Shown here: positions 5,392-12,480 of the stretch, piece after piece
Numbering within the stretch: the stretch's first letter is position 1
How the letters are laid out: the number at the start of each line of letters is the position of its first letter
NCBI GenBank assembly: GCA_937973935.1
Contig: CALJJF010000215.1
Span: 1 to 13,936, forward strand
Length of the DNA: 13,936 bases
Source of the DNA: MKRK01 sp001896915
GTDB taxonomy: Bacteria; Bacillota; Clostridia; Oscillospirales; Acutalibacteraceae
Direction of reading: 5' to 3'
Program-made: the position numbers and the translations under genes
The notes under the pieces: model-generated
The model's database searches: none
What the model saw: the letters and a program-made list of their open reading frames with translations, nothing else
What the model was told of the DNA's origin: nothing

Positions 5392-5862
5392 TTATACGAG
5401 AAAAGCTTCTGCTTTGTTACCGAACCACAGCCTTACCTCTCTTATAAACGCTTCCCTGCTGTCGGATGCATGAATGAGATTGTTGACCATCCTGTTTTCC
5501 GCCATGGCGGTTTCCAGCCTGTCCCTCCCATAGTCTCCCCGAAGGGTCCCCTGTTCTGCCGCCGCCGGGTCAGTTGCCCCGACGATTTTCCGTACCCGTT
5601 CAATGATGTGTTCGTCCTCTGCAGAAAGAATAAGAGGAATCACGCTTTTGCCCCGGAACGCCTTACGCACCTTTTCACGAAACCCGTCACCCAGCGTTTC
5701 GATTACCTCACAGTAGTGGGCAAACATCAGCTCTTCTGTTACGGTTTGGTACCCCACGAATTCTATAGCAAGCCCTTCCTCCCGAAATCGCCCGACCATA
5801 TTTTCAATGAGATTTCTCTCCAAAGCATCCGGCTTGAAAAACACAAAACTGTAATGTTTCAT
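5392..5862 (-). CDS. ndk: Nucleoside diphosphate kinase, divergent form
   Basis: Ndk transfers the gamma-phosphate between nucleoside tri- and diphosphates through a phosphohistidine. The 156 residues show the ordered signatures: FVFFKPDALERNL (nucleotide-binding lysine), IVGATDP, QGTLRGDYG and the active-site NNLIHASDS with the catalytic histidine. The middle is atypical: where common enzymes have HYxEH and a GPVVAMV stretch, this one has HYCEVIETLGDGFREKVRKA and GKSVIPLILSAED, making it slightly longer than the usual 135-150. The ATG at 5862 follows the stop of the upstream oxidoreductase by one base, with GGGGGA in the end of that gene as ribosome binding site, so the two are translationally coupled. 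A longer frame from 5895 lies inside the upstream gene and was rejected. It is the last gene of the operon. Confidence 0.92.
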   Translation of the reverse strand: MKHYSFVFFKPDALERNLIENMVGRFREEGLAIEFVGYQTVTEELMFAHYCEVIETLGDGFREKVRKAFRGKSVIPLILSAEDEHIIERVRKIVGATDPAAAEQGTLRGDYGRDRLETAMAENRMVNNLIHASDSREAFIREVRLWFGNKAEAFLV

Positions 5863-5863
5863 T

Positions 5864-6850
5864 TCATTGTCCCCCAAGCTCTTTGAACTCCACAATGCGT
5901 TTTTCCATATGGGAAAGATAGGCCGCTTCCATCAGCTCTGTCAATGTATAGGCATCGTCAATATCATACAAAATCGTTTCATTCCGGACAATCCCCTTCA
6001 GCCAGTGTACAATGGGCAGATCTGCCGGTTCGGGCAAAACGGGATGGGTCCATCCATCTGTCTCGGTACACAGCTTCACACGTTGATCCGGTCCGCCGAC
6101 AAGCAGGCAGCCTGTTGTGCCGTAAAGTTCCAGCGCGAACGGGCTTTTGGCAGTAATAAACCCGGTTTCCACAATGGCCACTGCTTTGTTTTCATATTCA
6201 ATGGTGCATACCCCATTGTCCTCCACCGCTTTACCGTAATGATGCACAAACAAGGAAGAAATTCGTTTCGGCTCTCCCAAAAGCCAACGGGACAGATACA
6301 TGGGATGGGCGCCCAGATCAATCATTGCCCCGCCGCCGCAAGCAGCCTTGTCATAAAAATGCGGCGGCAGCCAACCGGCAACAGAACCGCCGTGTGCATT
6401 ACGAATTCTCACGAGGGTGATTTCGCCCAGCAGGTTTTCCTCCACCGCCTTTTTTGCGAAAAGGTTGTGGGGCATGGTTTTGTGCGGATACGATATGCAG
6501 AACTTCACTCCCGCCTTCCTGACGACCGTCCTGACCTCTTGGGCTTCCACAATACCGGAGGTCAGAACCTTTTCGGTGAAAATATGCTTGCCGGCATTTG
6601 CCGCCTTGGTGAGAACCTCCCGATGCAAATTCGTGGGAGCGTTGACGACCACTGCGTCAATGTCTTCTCTTTGTAAAAGCGCATCCAGCTCCGGCTCAAA
6701 TTCCACACCCAACGACTTTGCCCAGGTCACGCCCCGTTCCCTGTCCTCATCCCATACGGCCGTAATTTCCGCTTCGGAGCTTTCTTTTATCTGTCTTGCG
6801 TAATCATCGGCATGTACATGCCATTTGCTGAGCATTGCAATCCCAATCAC
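5864..6850 (-). CDS. Gfo/Idh/MocA family NAD(P)-dependent oxidoreductase
   Basis: A 328-residue sugar- or inositol-type dehydrogenase. The N-terminal nucleotide-binding half contains VWDEDRERG, IDAVVVNAPTNLHREVL (about 64-80) and the family FTEKV motif with Lys94, normally EKP and involved in catalysis. The C-terminal half has the CGGGAMIDLGAHPMYL signature (171-186) with the conserved aspartate and His182. The glycine-rich loop at the very start is degenerate (IGIAMLSKWHVHA rather than GxGxxG). Such enzymes oxidise or reduce cyclic polyols, sugars or related substrates in the cytoplasm; the substrate cannot be read from sequence. The start is GTG at 6850 with AAAGGA nine bases upstream. It lies 14 bases after the lipoprotein gene and one base before ndk, in the middle of the operon, with no sugar-transport or sugar-kinase neighbour to hint at its pathway. 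Confidence 0.9.
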   Translation of the reverse strand: MIGIAMLSKWHVHADDYARQIKESSEAEITAVWDEDRERGVTWAKSLGVEFEPELDALLQREDIDAVVVNAPTNLHREVLTKAANAGKHIFTEKVLTSGIVEAQEVRTVVRKAGVKFCISYPHKTMPHNLFAKKAVEENLLGEITLVRIRNAHGGSVAGWLPPHFYDKAACGGGAMIDLGAHPMYLSRWLLGEPKRISSLFVHHYGKAVEDNGVCTIEYENKAVAIVETGFITAKSPFALELYGTTGCLLVGGPDQRVKLCTETDGWTHPVLPEPADLPIVHWLKGIVRNETILYDIDDAYTLTELMEAAYLSHMEKRIVEFKELGGQ

Positions 6851-6864
6851 CTTTGCACATCCTT

Positions 6865-7356
6865 TTATTTATAATTATGAAAATCCGCTTCAAACCCTGC
6901 AGAGGGAACCGACAATTTTTTTGGCAGTGCGTTTTGGTCCACCGTCAGGGTAAAACTGCCTGTTTCTCCGCTGCCTTTCAAAATGTATTCGTCTCCGGAT
7001 TTTGTTCCCGACAGTCCTGTTTTTGCATTGTTCAGCGTGTTCACCAAAATCTGCCCAAAGCCTGTTTCGGGCAGTGCGTCTGCCGACAGAGTGTAGGAAA
7101 GCCCGAGATAACCCAGCTTTACCCCTTTTTCGGTAAAGCTCATGGTGACCCCGGCCAGTGCCGGAGGATCCGTGATTTTTATGGCACAGGTCCCGTCCTT
7201 CGGTTTTTGAAGCCGGCCTTTGATCTGCATGCCATTATAGCTTACACTGATGTCACATTGCAACCCGTCGGTAACCGGTTTCACTTCCTTTTTTTCTCCA
7301 CATCCCGCCATCACCAAAGCCATGATCAGCAATAATACAAGCAGGATTTTTTTCAT
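6865..7356 (-). CDS. Lipoprotein, possibly LolA/YdcC-like
   Basis: A 163-residue protein starting with a lipoprotein signal (MKKILLVLLLIMALVMAGCG); the lipobox VMAGC puts the lipid-modified cysteine at residue 19, so the protein should be anchored on the outer face of the membrane. The rest is rich in alternating hydrophobic/polar stretches (CDISVSYNGMQIKGRLQ, EYILKGSGETGSFTLTVD, PKKLSVPSAGFEADF), a pattern expected of a LolA-like open beta barrel. In Bacillus a LolA-like lipoprotein gene (ydcC) also sits between acpS and alr, which supports this reading by position. The fold call is inference. The ATG at 7356 has AGGTGAT as ribosome binding site. It lies 15 bases after nnr and 14 before the oxidoreductase. 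Confidence 0.8.
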   Translation of the reverse strand: MKKILLVLLLIMALVMAGCGEKKEVKPVTDGLQCDISVSYNGMQIKGRLQKPKDGTCAIKITDPPALAGVTMSFTEKGVKLGYLGLSYTLSADALPETGFGQILVNTLNNAKTGLSGTKSGDEYILKGSGETGSFTLTVDQNALPKKLSVPSAGFEADFHNYK

Positions 7357-7371
7357 TTCATCACCTATCTG

Positions 7372-8907
7372 TCAATGTTCTGTTTTCAAAAATACCCCGG
7401 GCAGCTCGTTCAACATTTCTGTTGGGGTCAGGCTGTGCTGGGAACAACGCTGTGCTGCCATATCCCCTGCCAAACCATGGAGATAAACCGCCGCTACTGC
7501 CGCATGCTCCGTGTCCATCCCCTGTGCCAAAAAGGAAACCATCATCCCGGAAAGCATATCGCCCGTTCCGCCGGTCGCCATGCCCGGGTTCCCTGTGGTA
7601 TTGATATACCGCTTCCCGTCCGGCAGGGCAATGACCGTCCCGGCACCCTTTAATACAACGGTCACACCGTGTTCACAGGCAAAGTCACCGGCGAGTTTCA
7701 GCCTGTTTGCCTGTACCTCCTCAATCGTTAACCCCGTCAACCTTGCCATTTCTCCCGGATGGGGTGTGAGGATCACCGATGCTTTTTTCCGCTTCCATAT
7801 ATCTATATTCTCTGCGGCGGCGTTTATGCCATCCGCATCAATCACCAGCGGCTTTTCTGACCGCTCAATCAATCGGTGTAACAGCACGGCAATCTCCCCG
7901 CTTCTTCCCAGCCCCGGTCCAAACAGGCAGGCATCCGCTTTTTGCAGCTCGTCCTCCAGCATGCTTCCGGTATAGTTGGACAGAATCCCGTCCATGGTTT
8001 CCGCCAGCGGTCGATACACCGGCTCATAAAGGCCGGATGCGACAAGGGGATAGATCGATTTTGGCAGTGCACAAACCGTCAGTCCGGCACCGCTCAGAAC
8101 GCTTGCCCGTGCTGCAATGGCCGCCGCTCCTGCCATGCCGTAAGATCCTGCCACAATCAGGGCTTTTCCATAATCGCCCTTGTTGGTGTTATGCTGCCGT
8201 TTCGGAAAATAAGACCTGACGGTTTCAAAATCAATCAAAATCGCCTCATAATCCATGTTTTCATAGGCTTCTTCCGGAAGCCCGATGTCACAGAGAATGC
8301 GATCTCCCACATATTCTGCGGCAGGAAAAATCACCTGACCGGTTTTGTGCCCGATGAAGGTCAGGGTATAATCGGCCCTGATACATGCTCCTTCCACAGC
8401 GCCTGTGTTACAGTCCCCGCCGCTTGGCATGTCGACGGCAAATACGGGAACCTTCAGCCGGTTCACCGTTTCGATGATTTGCCCGGCGCTTCCCTCTGCC
8501 CTGCCGTGAAAACCGATGCCGTACAAGGCATCCACAATCACATCCGCCGTTTTGATATGCAGCACCGCCTTGCCCGGCTCACCCGCATAGTCGACAATCG
8601 GAATGTCCCGTTCCCGTACCGCAATCAGATTTTCCGTTGCGGTTTCGGTGCGGGGTAAGCCGTCGGCCAGAATGACAGTAACCTCCCCGTCGTTTTCAAA
8701 CAACTTGCGGGCGACCACAAAACCGTCGCCCCCGTTGTTGCCGTTGCCGCAGAGAACGGCGATTCTTTTTTTCCTGATATCCATGTTTTTTCTGATGAAA
8801 CCGGCAGCGGCAGAACCGGCATTTTCCATCATTCTCTGATGGCTCATGCCAAGCTCTGCCGCTTTGTTTTCAATTTCTCTGATTTGCTGAACCGAAAAGA
8901 GCTTCAT
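7372..8907 (-). CDS. nnr: Bifunctional NAD(P)H-hydrate repair enzyme (epimerase and ADP-dependent dehydratase)
   Basis: This enzyme repairs hydrated, inactive NADHX and NADPHX. The N-terminal NnrE/YjeF_N domain (about 1-215) epimerises the R and S forms; it shows the GNGNNGGDG loop (54-62) and DMPSGGDCNTG. The C-terminal ribokinase-like NnrD domain (about 235-511) dehydrates S-NAD(P)HX using ADP; it shows KGDYGKALIVAGS, LTPHPGEMARLTG and the GNPGMATGGTGDMLSG motif with the conserved GTGD aspartate. At 511 residues it has the full length of the fused bacterial form. ATG 8907 lies one base after the acpS stop with a G-rich ribosome binding site inside acpS, so the pair is coupled. The acpS-nnr neighbourhood is common in Firmicutes. 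Confidence 0.96.
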   Translation of the reverse strand: MKLFSVQQIREIENKAAELGMSHQRMMENAGSAAAGFIRKNMDIRKKRIAVLCGNGNNGGDGFVVARKLFENDGEVTVILADGLPRTETATENLIAVRERDIPIVDYAGEPGKAVLHIKTADVIVDALYGIGFHGRAEGSAGQIIETVNRLKVPVFAVDMPSGGDCNTGAVEGACIRADYTLTFIGHKTGQVIFPAAEYVGDRILCDIGLPEEAYENMDYEAILIDFETVRSYFPKRQHNTNKGDYGKALIVAGSYGMAGAAAIAARASVLSGAGLTVCALPKSIYPLVASGLYEPVYRPLAETMDGILSNYTGSMLEDELQKADACLFGPGLGRSGEIAVLLHRLIERSEKPLVIDADGINAAAENIDIWKRKKASVILTPHPGEMARLTGLTIEEVQANRLKLAGDFACEHGVTVVLKGAGTVIALPDGKRYINTTGNPGMATGGTGDMLSGMMVSFLAQGMDTEHAAVAAVYLHGLAGDMAAQRCSQHSLTPTEMLNELPGVFLKTEH

Positions 8908-8908
8908 C

Positions 8909-9280
8909 TTATGCCCCCTTATGAAACGCTATGACAATCGCTGTTGCCAGTTCTCTGGTATGGGATATGCTGACGGAAAATCCGAACCTTTTTTCATTCG
9001 CAATTTGCTTTGCTTTTCCGGATAACAGCAAATACGGCGCACCGTTTTCATCGTGCAAAAGCTCAACCTCTGTAAGGCTGAATCCCTTTACACCGGTTCC
9101 GATGGACTTTGAGAAGGCTTCCTTCGCCGCAAAGGCAGCAGCGGCAGATTCCGGCGGATAGCTGCGACCGGTCAGCTCTGCAATTTCATGCTCGCCGAAG
9201 ACCCGCTTAATAAAATAATCGTTTTGTAACGACCGTTCTATTCTGTGGATCTCGATGAGATCAATTCCCACGGAAACCAT
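8909..9280 (-). CDS. acpS: Holo-[acyl-carrier-protein] synthase
   Basis: AcpS transfers 4'-phosphopantetheine from coenzyme A to the serine of acyl carrier protein, activating fatty-acid synthesis. With the ATG at 9280 the protein is 123 residues, the family norm. It has the N-terminal VGIDLIEIHRIER motif (Asp7 for magnesium), FAAKEAFSKSIGTG (Glu54 for magnesium, lysine for catalysis) and the late SISHTRELATAIVI strand. AGGGGA six bases ahead supports this start; a TTG at 9304 would add eight residues not seen in the family. The gene overlaps the end of the upstream membrane-protein gene by 20 bases and is followed after one base by nnr, showing tight co-translation. Confidence 0.96.
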   Translation of the reverse strand: MVSVGIDLIEIHRIERSLQNDYFIKRVFGEHEIAELTGRSYPPESAAAAFAAKEAFSKSIGTGVKGFSLTEVELLHDENGAPYLLLSGKAKQIANEKRFGFSVSISHTRELATAIVIAFHKGA

Positions 9281-9794
9281 CGGAAGTCCCCTGCCTCGGA
9301 ACAAATTTTTTGAGAGCCGTTAAAATTCTTTCGTCCGGTTCCATCACCAATAGGGTAAGCCCGAATTCCTTTTGCCGTGTGACAATGTAATAGGGGTGCT
9401 CCGCATCATAGCTGCAGGCAAACATCTTTTTGCCGTATTGGGTATTTTCATGCTCCGCTGTTTTGTAGGCGCCGAACCGTTCAACATCCTTGCATGAGAC
9501 AGAAATCAAGCGTTTTCTGGTGCTTCTCGCTATGATTTTGTCAATATCCAGTTCCCCGTTGGTAACGCTGTATTCAAATTCAATATCCAATCTGCTCGTA
9601 TATTTATATGCGCCGAACCCCACCAAAAATGCCGCTATCATGCCAAGCAGCGAGATTTTATCCAAAAGCTGAAAAAAGAATATCACCAAAAGAAGCAATA
9701 TTACAATGGCTGCAAAAATCCAGATCAGCACGATCATCATTTTTTCAGGGGGTGTTTTTTTCTTAATCACCAGTTGTTCAAAAAATGTATCCAA
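9261..9794 (-). CDS. Two-TM membrane protein of unknown function, first gene of the operon
   Basis: The 177-residue product has a short basic N-terminus (MDTFFEQLVIKKKTPPEK), two membrane segments (about 20-42 and 48-64), and a C-terminal soluble domain of about 110 residues beginning DIEFEYSVTNGELDIDKI, with many beta-type stretches. I recall clostridial proteins of this pattern being grouped as a DUF (possibly DUF6106), but I cannot verify the number. The start is the TTG at 9794, with AGGAG nine bases upstream. The open frame extends to an ATG at 9857, but that lies upstream of a sigma-A promoter at 9816-9844 and would be outside the transcript. Its stop overlaps acpS by 20 bases. The topology suggests a membrane-anchored cytoplasmic domain with a PH-like character, which is inference. 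Confidence 0.78.
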   Translation of the reverse strand: MDTFFEQLVIKKKTPPEKMMIVLIWIFAAIVILLLLVIFFFQLLDKISLLGMIAAFLVGFGAYKYTSRLDIEFEYSVTNGELDIDKIIARSTRKRLISVSCKDVERFGAYKTAEHENTQYGKKMFACSYDAEHPYYIVTRQKEFGLTLLVMEPDERILTALKKFVPRQGTSDGFRGN

Positions 9795-9815
9795 ACCTTT
9801 CAACTCCTTTCGGTT

Positions 9816-9844
9816 ATGATAGCATAAAAAATTCAAAATTTCAA
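9816..9844 (-). promoter_or_regulatory. Sigma-A promoter of the acpS-nnr-ndk operon
   Basis: The minus strand shows TTGAAA (9839-9844) and TATCAT (9816-9821) separated by exactly 17 bases. Transcription would begin near 9809, about 15 bases before the TTG start of the first gene, leaving just enough room for its AGGAG. No other promoter or terminator is evident until 5377. Confidence 0.8.
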
Positions 9845-9904
9845 TTATAAGAAGCATTATTTAAAATAATTCTGATCTCTGAAGATTCTTTCACAAATAT
9901 ATCT

Positions 9905-9937
9905 AAAAAGACAGATGAACTAAAATTTCATCTGTCT
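9905..9937 (-). terminator. Intrinsic terminator after the 303-residue secreted-protein gene
   Basis: AGACAGATGA (9909-9918) and TCATCTGTCT (9928-9937) form a perfect 10-bp stem (11 with the next pair), followed on the minus strand by five T. It begins about 20 bases past the stop at 9958 and separates the AT-rich exported genes from the housekeeping operon. Confidence 0.9.
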
Positions 9938-9957
9938 GAATATTAATCAATTAAATT

Positions 9958-10869
9958 TTAGACTGCAAAATAATACACTTCACGTGTTATCAATTCATTT
10001 TCATCATATTTATATTTTATATCAACCGCATAGCTGATTTCCAATTCGCCCTTTTCATTGATGGATAACGTCTTTCCAAACACACTAAATGACACAAACT
10101 TTTCTTTATACTCTTCTTTGACGGTCTGCTCCAATTTTGCAAGATGCTTTTTCTCGTCAATTTTTGGCACCTTTATTCCTTCAAACTTGCTCGGATGGCA
10201 GATATAAGAAACCAATGCTCCGTCTTTTGTAAGATTAATCAGTGCAAAATCTGATGTTTTGTATCCGCTTCGGTACCTGCAAAATTGGATATAATACATT
10301 TCTGAAGTGCTGTTATAATTGATATAATCCATCACATAATCCGAAGTGTTCTTGGAGTATTTTTTTAAAATATCGCTTGCGATATCAATCATCTGCGCTT
10401 CATTCAAGCTTTTTACGGTTTTATCACGAATGCTTTCGTCTATATTTACAGATAAAAGCTGACCGGTTTGCTGATCAAATTCAAAGTTACTCCCGTCTTT
10501 GGATTTATAACAATCTCTGAGAACCTTGCTATTGGGGTATTTTTTTGTTTCTATATACATAAGCTCAAAGGTTTTTCCATTAAGCTCAAATGTTTTTTTA
10601 TTTACAGCATTTTTATTTTCAACCACAGTCGGAAGCTGATATTGCTTTTTCTGCGGTGTCTCTTTATCCTGCGTACTGTCCGGTTCAGCTGCCTTGATTT
10701 CAGATACAGGTTGTGTATTATTCAATAGAACCGTCGTGATTTGTTGTTTTGAAGTTACTACAGGTGGCGTTACCTGCTCTTTTTCAGCTGTTACAGAAAA
10801 TAAAGTGATCGTTACCGCAACCATTAATATGACTATCGAAGATACAATATGCTTGATATGCTTTTTCAT
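9958..10869 (-). CDS. Exported or membrane-anchored protein of unknown function
   Basis: I do not recognise this 303-residue protein. Residues 8-27 are a strongly hydrophobic signal or anchor, with a possible cleavage at VTA-E (residue 28). Residues 29-90 are a low-complexity linker rich in Thr, Pro, Gln, Glu and Lys. From about 92 there is a folded, Tyr/Lys-rich region (KTFELNGKTFELMYIETKKY) with a repeated pattern of short strands such as YYIQFCRYRSGYKTSDFALI. This could be compatible with a PepSY/YcdB-like domain, but that is only a shape resemblance. The ATG at 10869 has a perfect AGGAGG eight bases ahead. The gene is AT-rich compared with those at 5-9 kb, lies 128 bases after the lectin-caspase gene and ends at a terminator. 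Both exported proteins may be made together or from separate promoters; I saw no clear promoter in the gap. Confidence 0.8.
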   Translation of the reverse strand: MKKHIKHIVSSIVILMVAVTITLFSVTAEKEQVTPPVVTSKQQITTVLLNNTQPVSEIKAAEPDSTQDKETPQKKQYQLPTVVENKNAVNKKTFELNGKTFELMYIETKKYPNSKVLRDCYKSKDGSNFEFDQQTGQLLSVNIDESIRDKTVKSLNEAQMIDIASDILKKYSKNTSDYVMDYINYNSTSEMYYIQFCRYRSGYKTSDFALINLTKDGALVSYICHPSKFEGIKVPKIDEKKHLAKLEQTVKEEYKEKFVSFSVFGKTLSINEKGELEISYAVDIKYKYDENELITREVYYFAV

Positions 10870-10997
10870 TGATTTGGCCTCCTATGAAATTGAATCTGTA
10901 ATCTGACGGAATGTTTTATCATTTGCGGAAATCATAATTGAATTGAATGTACCTGATTATCATCTGCATCATTGTTAAAATGAAATTATTTCTATCA

Positions 10998-12128
10998 CTA
11001 GGATGTTAATTTTTGACGGGAACTGCCGGCAATATAATAATTTGCCAAACCGCTGATATCTGGATTGCCATATACATTCCAATGAGCGATATTAGCGGTA
11101 TTTACTGCCTCGGGCAATGTTTTACCCTGACCGCACGCGTCAAAAAATGCATTGCCCCATATCCCTGAATTTACATTGATTACCGTTGTCCAGCCAATGA
11201 CACTCTTCGCTCCTTTAGAAGCCGTTACATTCACCATATTAATCGCATCCTGACCTCCTTCTCCGGCAGAGCAACAAAAATATACAACACATCTTTCGTT
11301 TGTCAGTGAATAATCCGGTAAATAGTATAGATCGGAAAAATACAAATATGTCGTATATGTCTGTCCGTTTGAATCCATTCCTGTTAAAAATATTTTGTCC
11401 CAATATGCATGCGTATCAAAATATGTGAATGTTGAGTTTTGTATATCTCTTATTTCCAGAGCTGCATTTGTTCCCACAACGAAATTTACGGACGAAGCAC
11501 TGAAACTCATTAAGTTATTTCTTGCCTGTGTCGTAAATGCTCCTGTAAACCCGCACATCCCGTAGATATTGTATTCACCTTTGTATGTTGTCTCTAAGGT
11601 ATAATTCAGATAAGACCGGACAGGCCATTGTACCAGACGGCTTCCGTCATATCCGCCTCCGGAACCGGAATTCGTAAACGATTTTCCGCTTCTTTTATTT
11701 AATATACTATATGTTCCGTCACTATTCCGGTTAAAAAACCATTTTTGTGAATTATCCCCGGTCCACGGTGAAGTGATGATACGAGCGCCATCAGCCACAG
11801 AGTTATTTTCTACAGATAAGCATGTATTATTACCTGTCCACTGTATTTTATAGGAACCGTCTCCATTACTGTAAATTTTAAATTTTTGATTACTCGCTCC
11901 GGCAAATAACCGCTGACTCATATCATAAGTGTTTGTTGCGATCACTGAACCTGGTTCCAAAAAGTATTTCTCCGAATAAGTTGCTCTCATGAAAAATTCT
12001 CCGCCTGAACCAGCAGCGTCAAGGGCATAAGCCTTATTTTCATTGACAATTGAAACGATACAAAACGTTAAAATAAAAACCAGAACAGAGCACATTACTT
12101 TAATATTCACAAATCTTAAAACTGCCAT
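10998..12128 (-). CDS. Secreted protein with ricin-B-type lectin region and caspase/CHAT-like C-terminal domain
   Basis: A 376-residue protein with a signal peptide (hydrophobic 12-28, cleavage likely after AYA at 35). Residues about 45-178 show the ricin-type beta-trefoil pattern used for sugar binding: NQKFKIYSNGDGSYKIQW, NSQKWFFNRNSDGTYSILN with the Q-x-W motif (128-130), and LVQWPV. The C-terminal part (about 185-366) has a caspase-fold layout: a strand with a histidine (TYFDTHAYWD, His240), a hydrophobic strand ending in cysteines (CVVYFCCSAGEGG, Cys285/286), then GAKSVIGWTTVI, a WGNAFFDACGQGKTLPEAV helix and VYGNPD, as in CHAT, gingipain and clostripain-type peptidases. The His-Cys pair is inferred, since canonical motifs have HG. 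Start ATG 12128 has AAAGGA 12 bases away, so it is less certain. No terminator is obvious after it. Confidence 0.72.
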   Translation of the reverse strand: MAVLRFVNIKVMCSVLVFILTFCIVSIVNENKAYALDAAGSGGEFFMRATYSEKYFLEPGSVIATNTYDMSQRLFAGASNQKFKIYSNGDGSYKIQWTGNNTCLSVENNSVADGARIITSPWTGDNSQKWFFNRNSDGTYSILNKRSGKSFTNSGSGGGYDGSRLVQWPVRSYLNYTLETTYKGEYNIYGMCGFTGAFTTQARNNLMSFSASSVNFVVGTNAALEIRDIQNSTFTYFDTHAYWDKIFLTGMDSNGQTYTTYLYFSDLYYLPDYSLTNERCVVYFCCSAGEGGQDAINMVNVTASKGAKSVIGWTTVINVNSGIWGNAFFDACGQGKTLPEAVNTANIAHWNVYGNPDISGLANYYIAGSSRQKLTS

Positions 12129-12480
12129 GCTTTTTGTGATTCCTTTCTGTTCAAGAATCCTGCGCTATTTCATTCGATGTATGTTAATGTTAATCAAAAA
12201 ATTATCAGCATGTATAAATACGATTCATTCCATTATATATACTTTATAAATAGATGATACCTTTAGCCAATAAAATCATTGTAAAATTTAACGATTTTTC
12301 TTCTGCCATTACTAGAATTCTTATCCGGAAAGGATTTGATTTTTATTAATGTAATTTTAATTCACTATTTGCTAATAATATACATTCTTTCAGATTTTGT
12401 CAAGTAGTTTTTATGTATTACTTGAAAAATACCGTTATCAATGGTAATATGGACAAAGCCTTATCATAGGAGGCAAAAAC
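12129..12480. other. Divergent AT-rich intergenic region
   Basis: These 352 bases separate the leftward lectin-caspase gene from the rightward tmcAL. I see no supported gene in either direction. The right end holds the tmcAL promoter and ribosome binding site. The left end must hold the promoter of the secreted gene; a minus-strand TATAAT near 12230-12240 is present without a good -35, so I do not assign it. No strong terminator or repeat was seen. Confidence 0.6.
12422..12450 (+). promoter_or_regulatory. Sigma-A promoter of tmcAL
   Basis: TTGAAA (12422-12427) and TAATAT (12445-12450) are separated by exactly 17 bases. Transcription would start near 12457, just before the AGGAGG ribosome binding site (12468-12473), giving a leader of about 24 bases. 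Confidence 0.7.

Noticed and set aside
5867..6676. 269-codon plus-strand open frame opposite the Gfo/Idh/MocA gene
   Set aside because: Composition is Cys/His/Gln-rich without domain signatures and lies fully opposite a recognised enzyme.
7942..8658. 238-codon plus-strand open frame opposite nnr
   Set aside because: Opposite a well-supported bifunctional enzyme; no recognisable motif.
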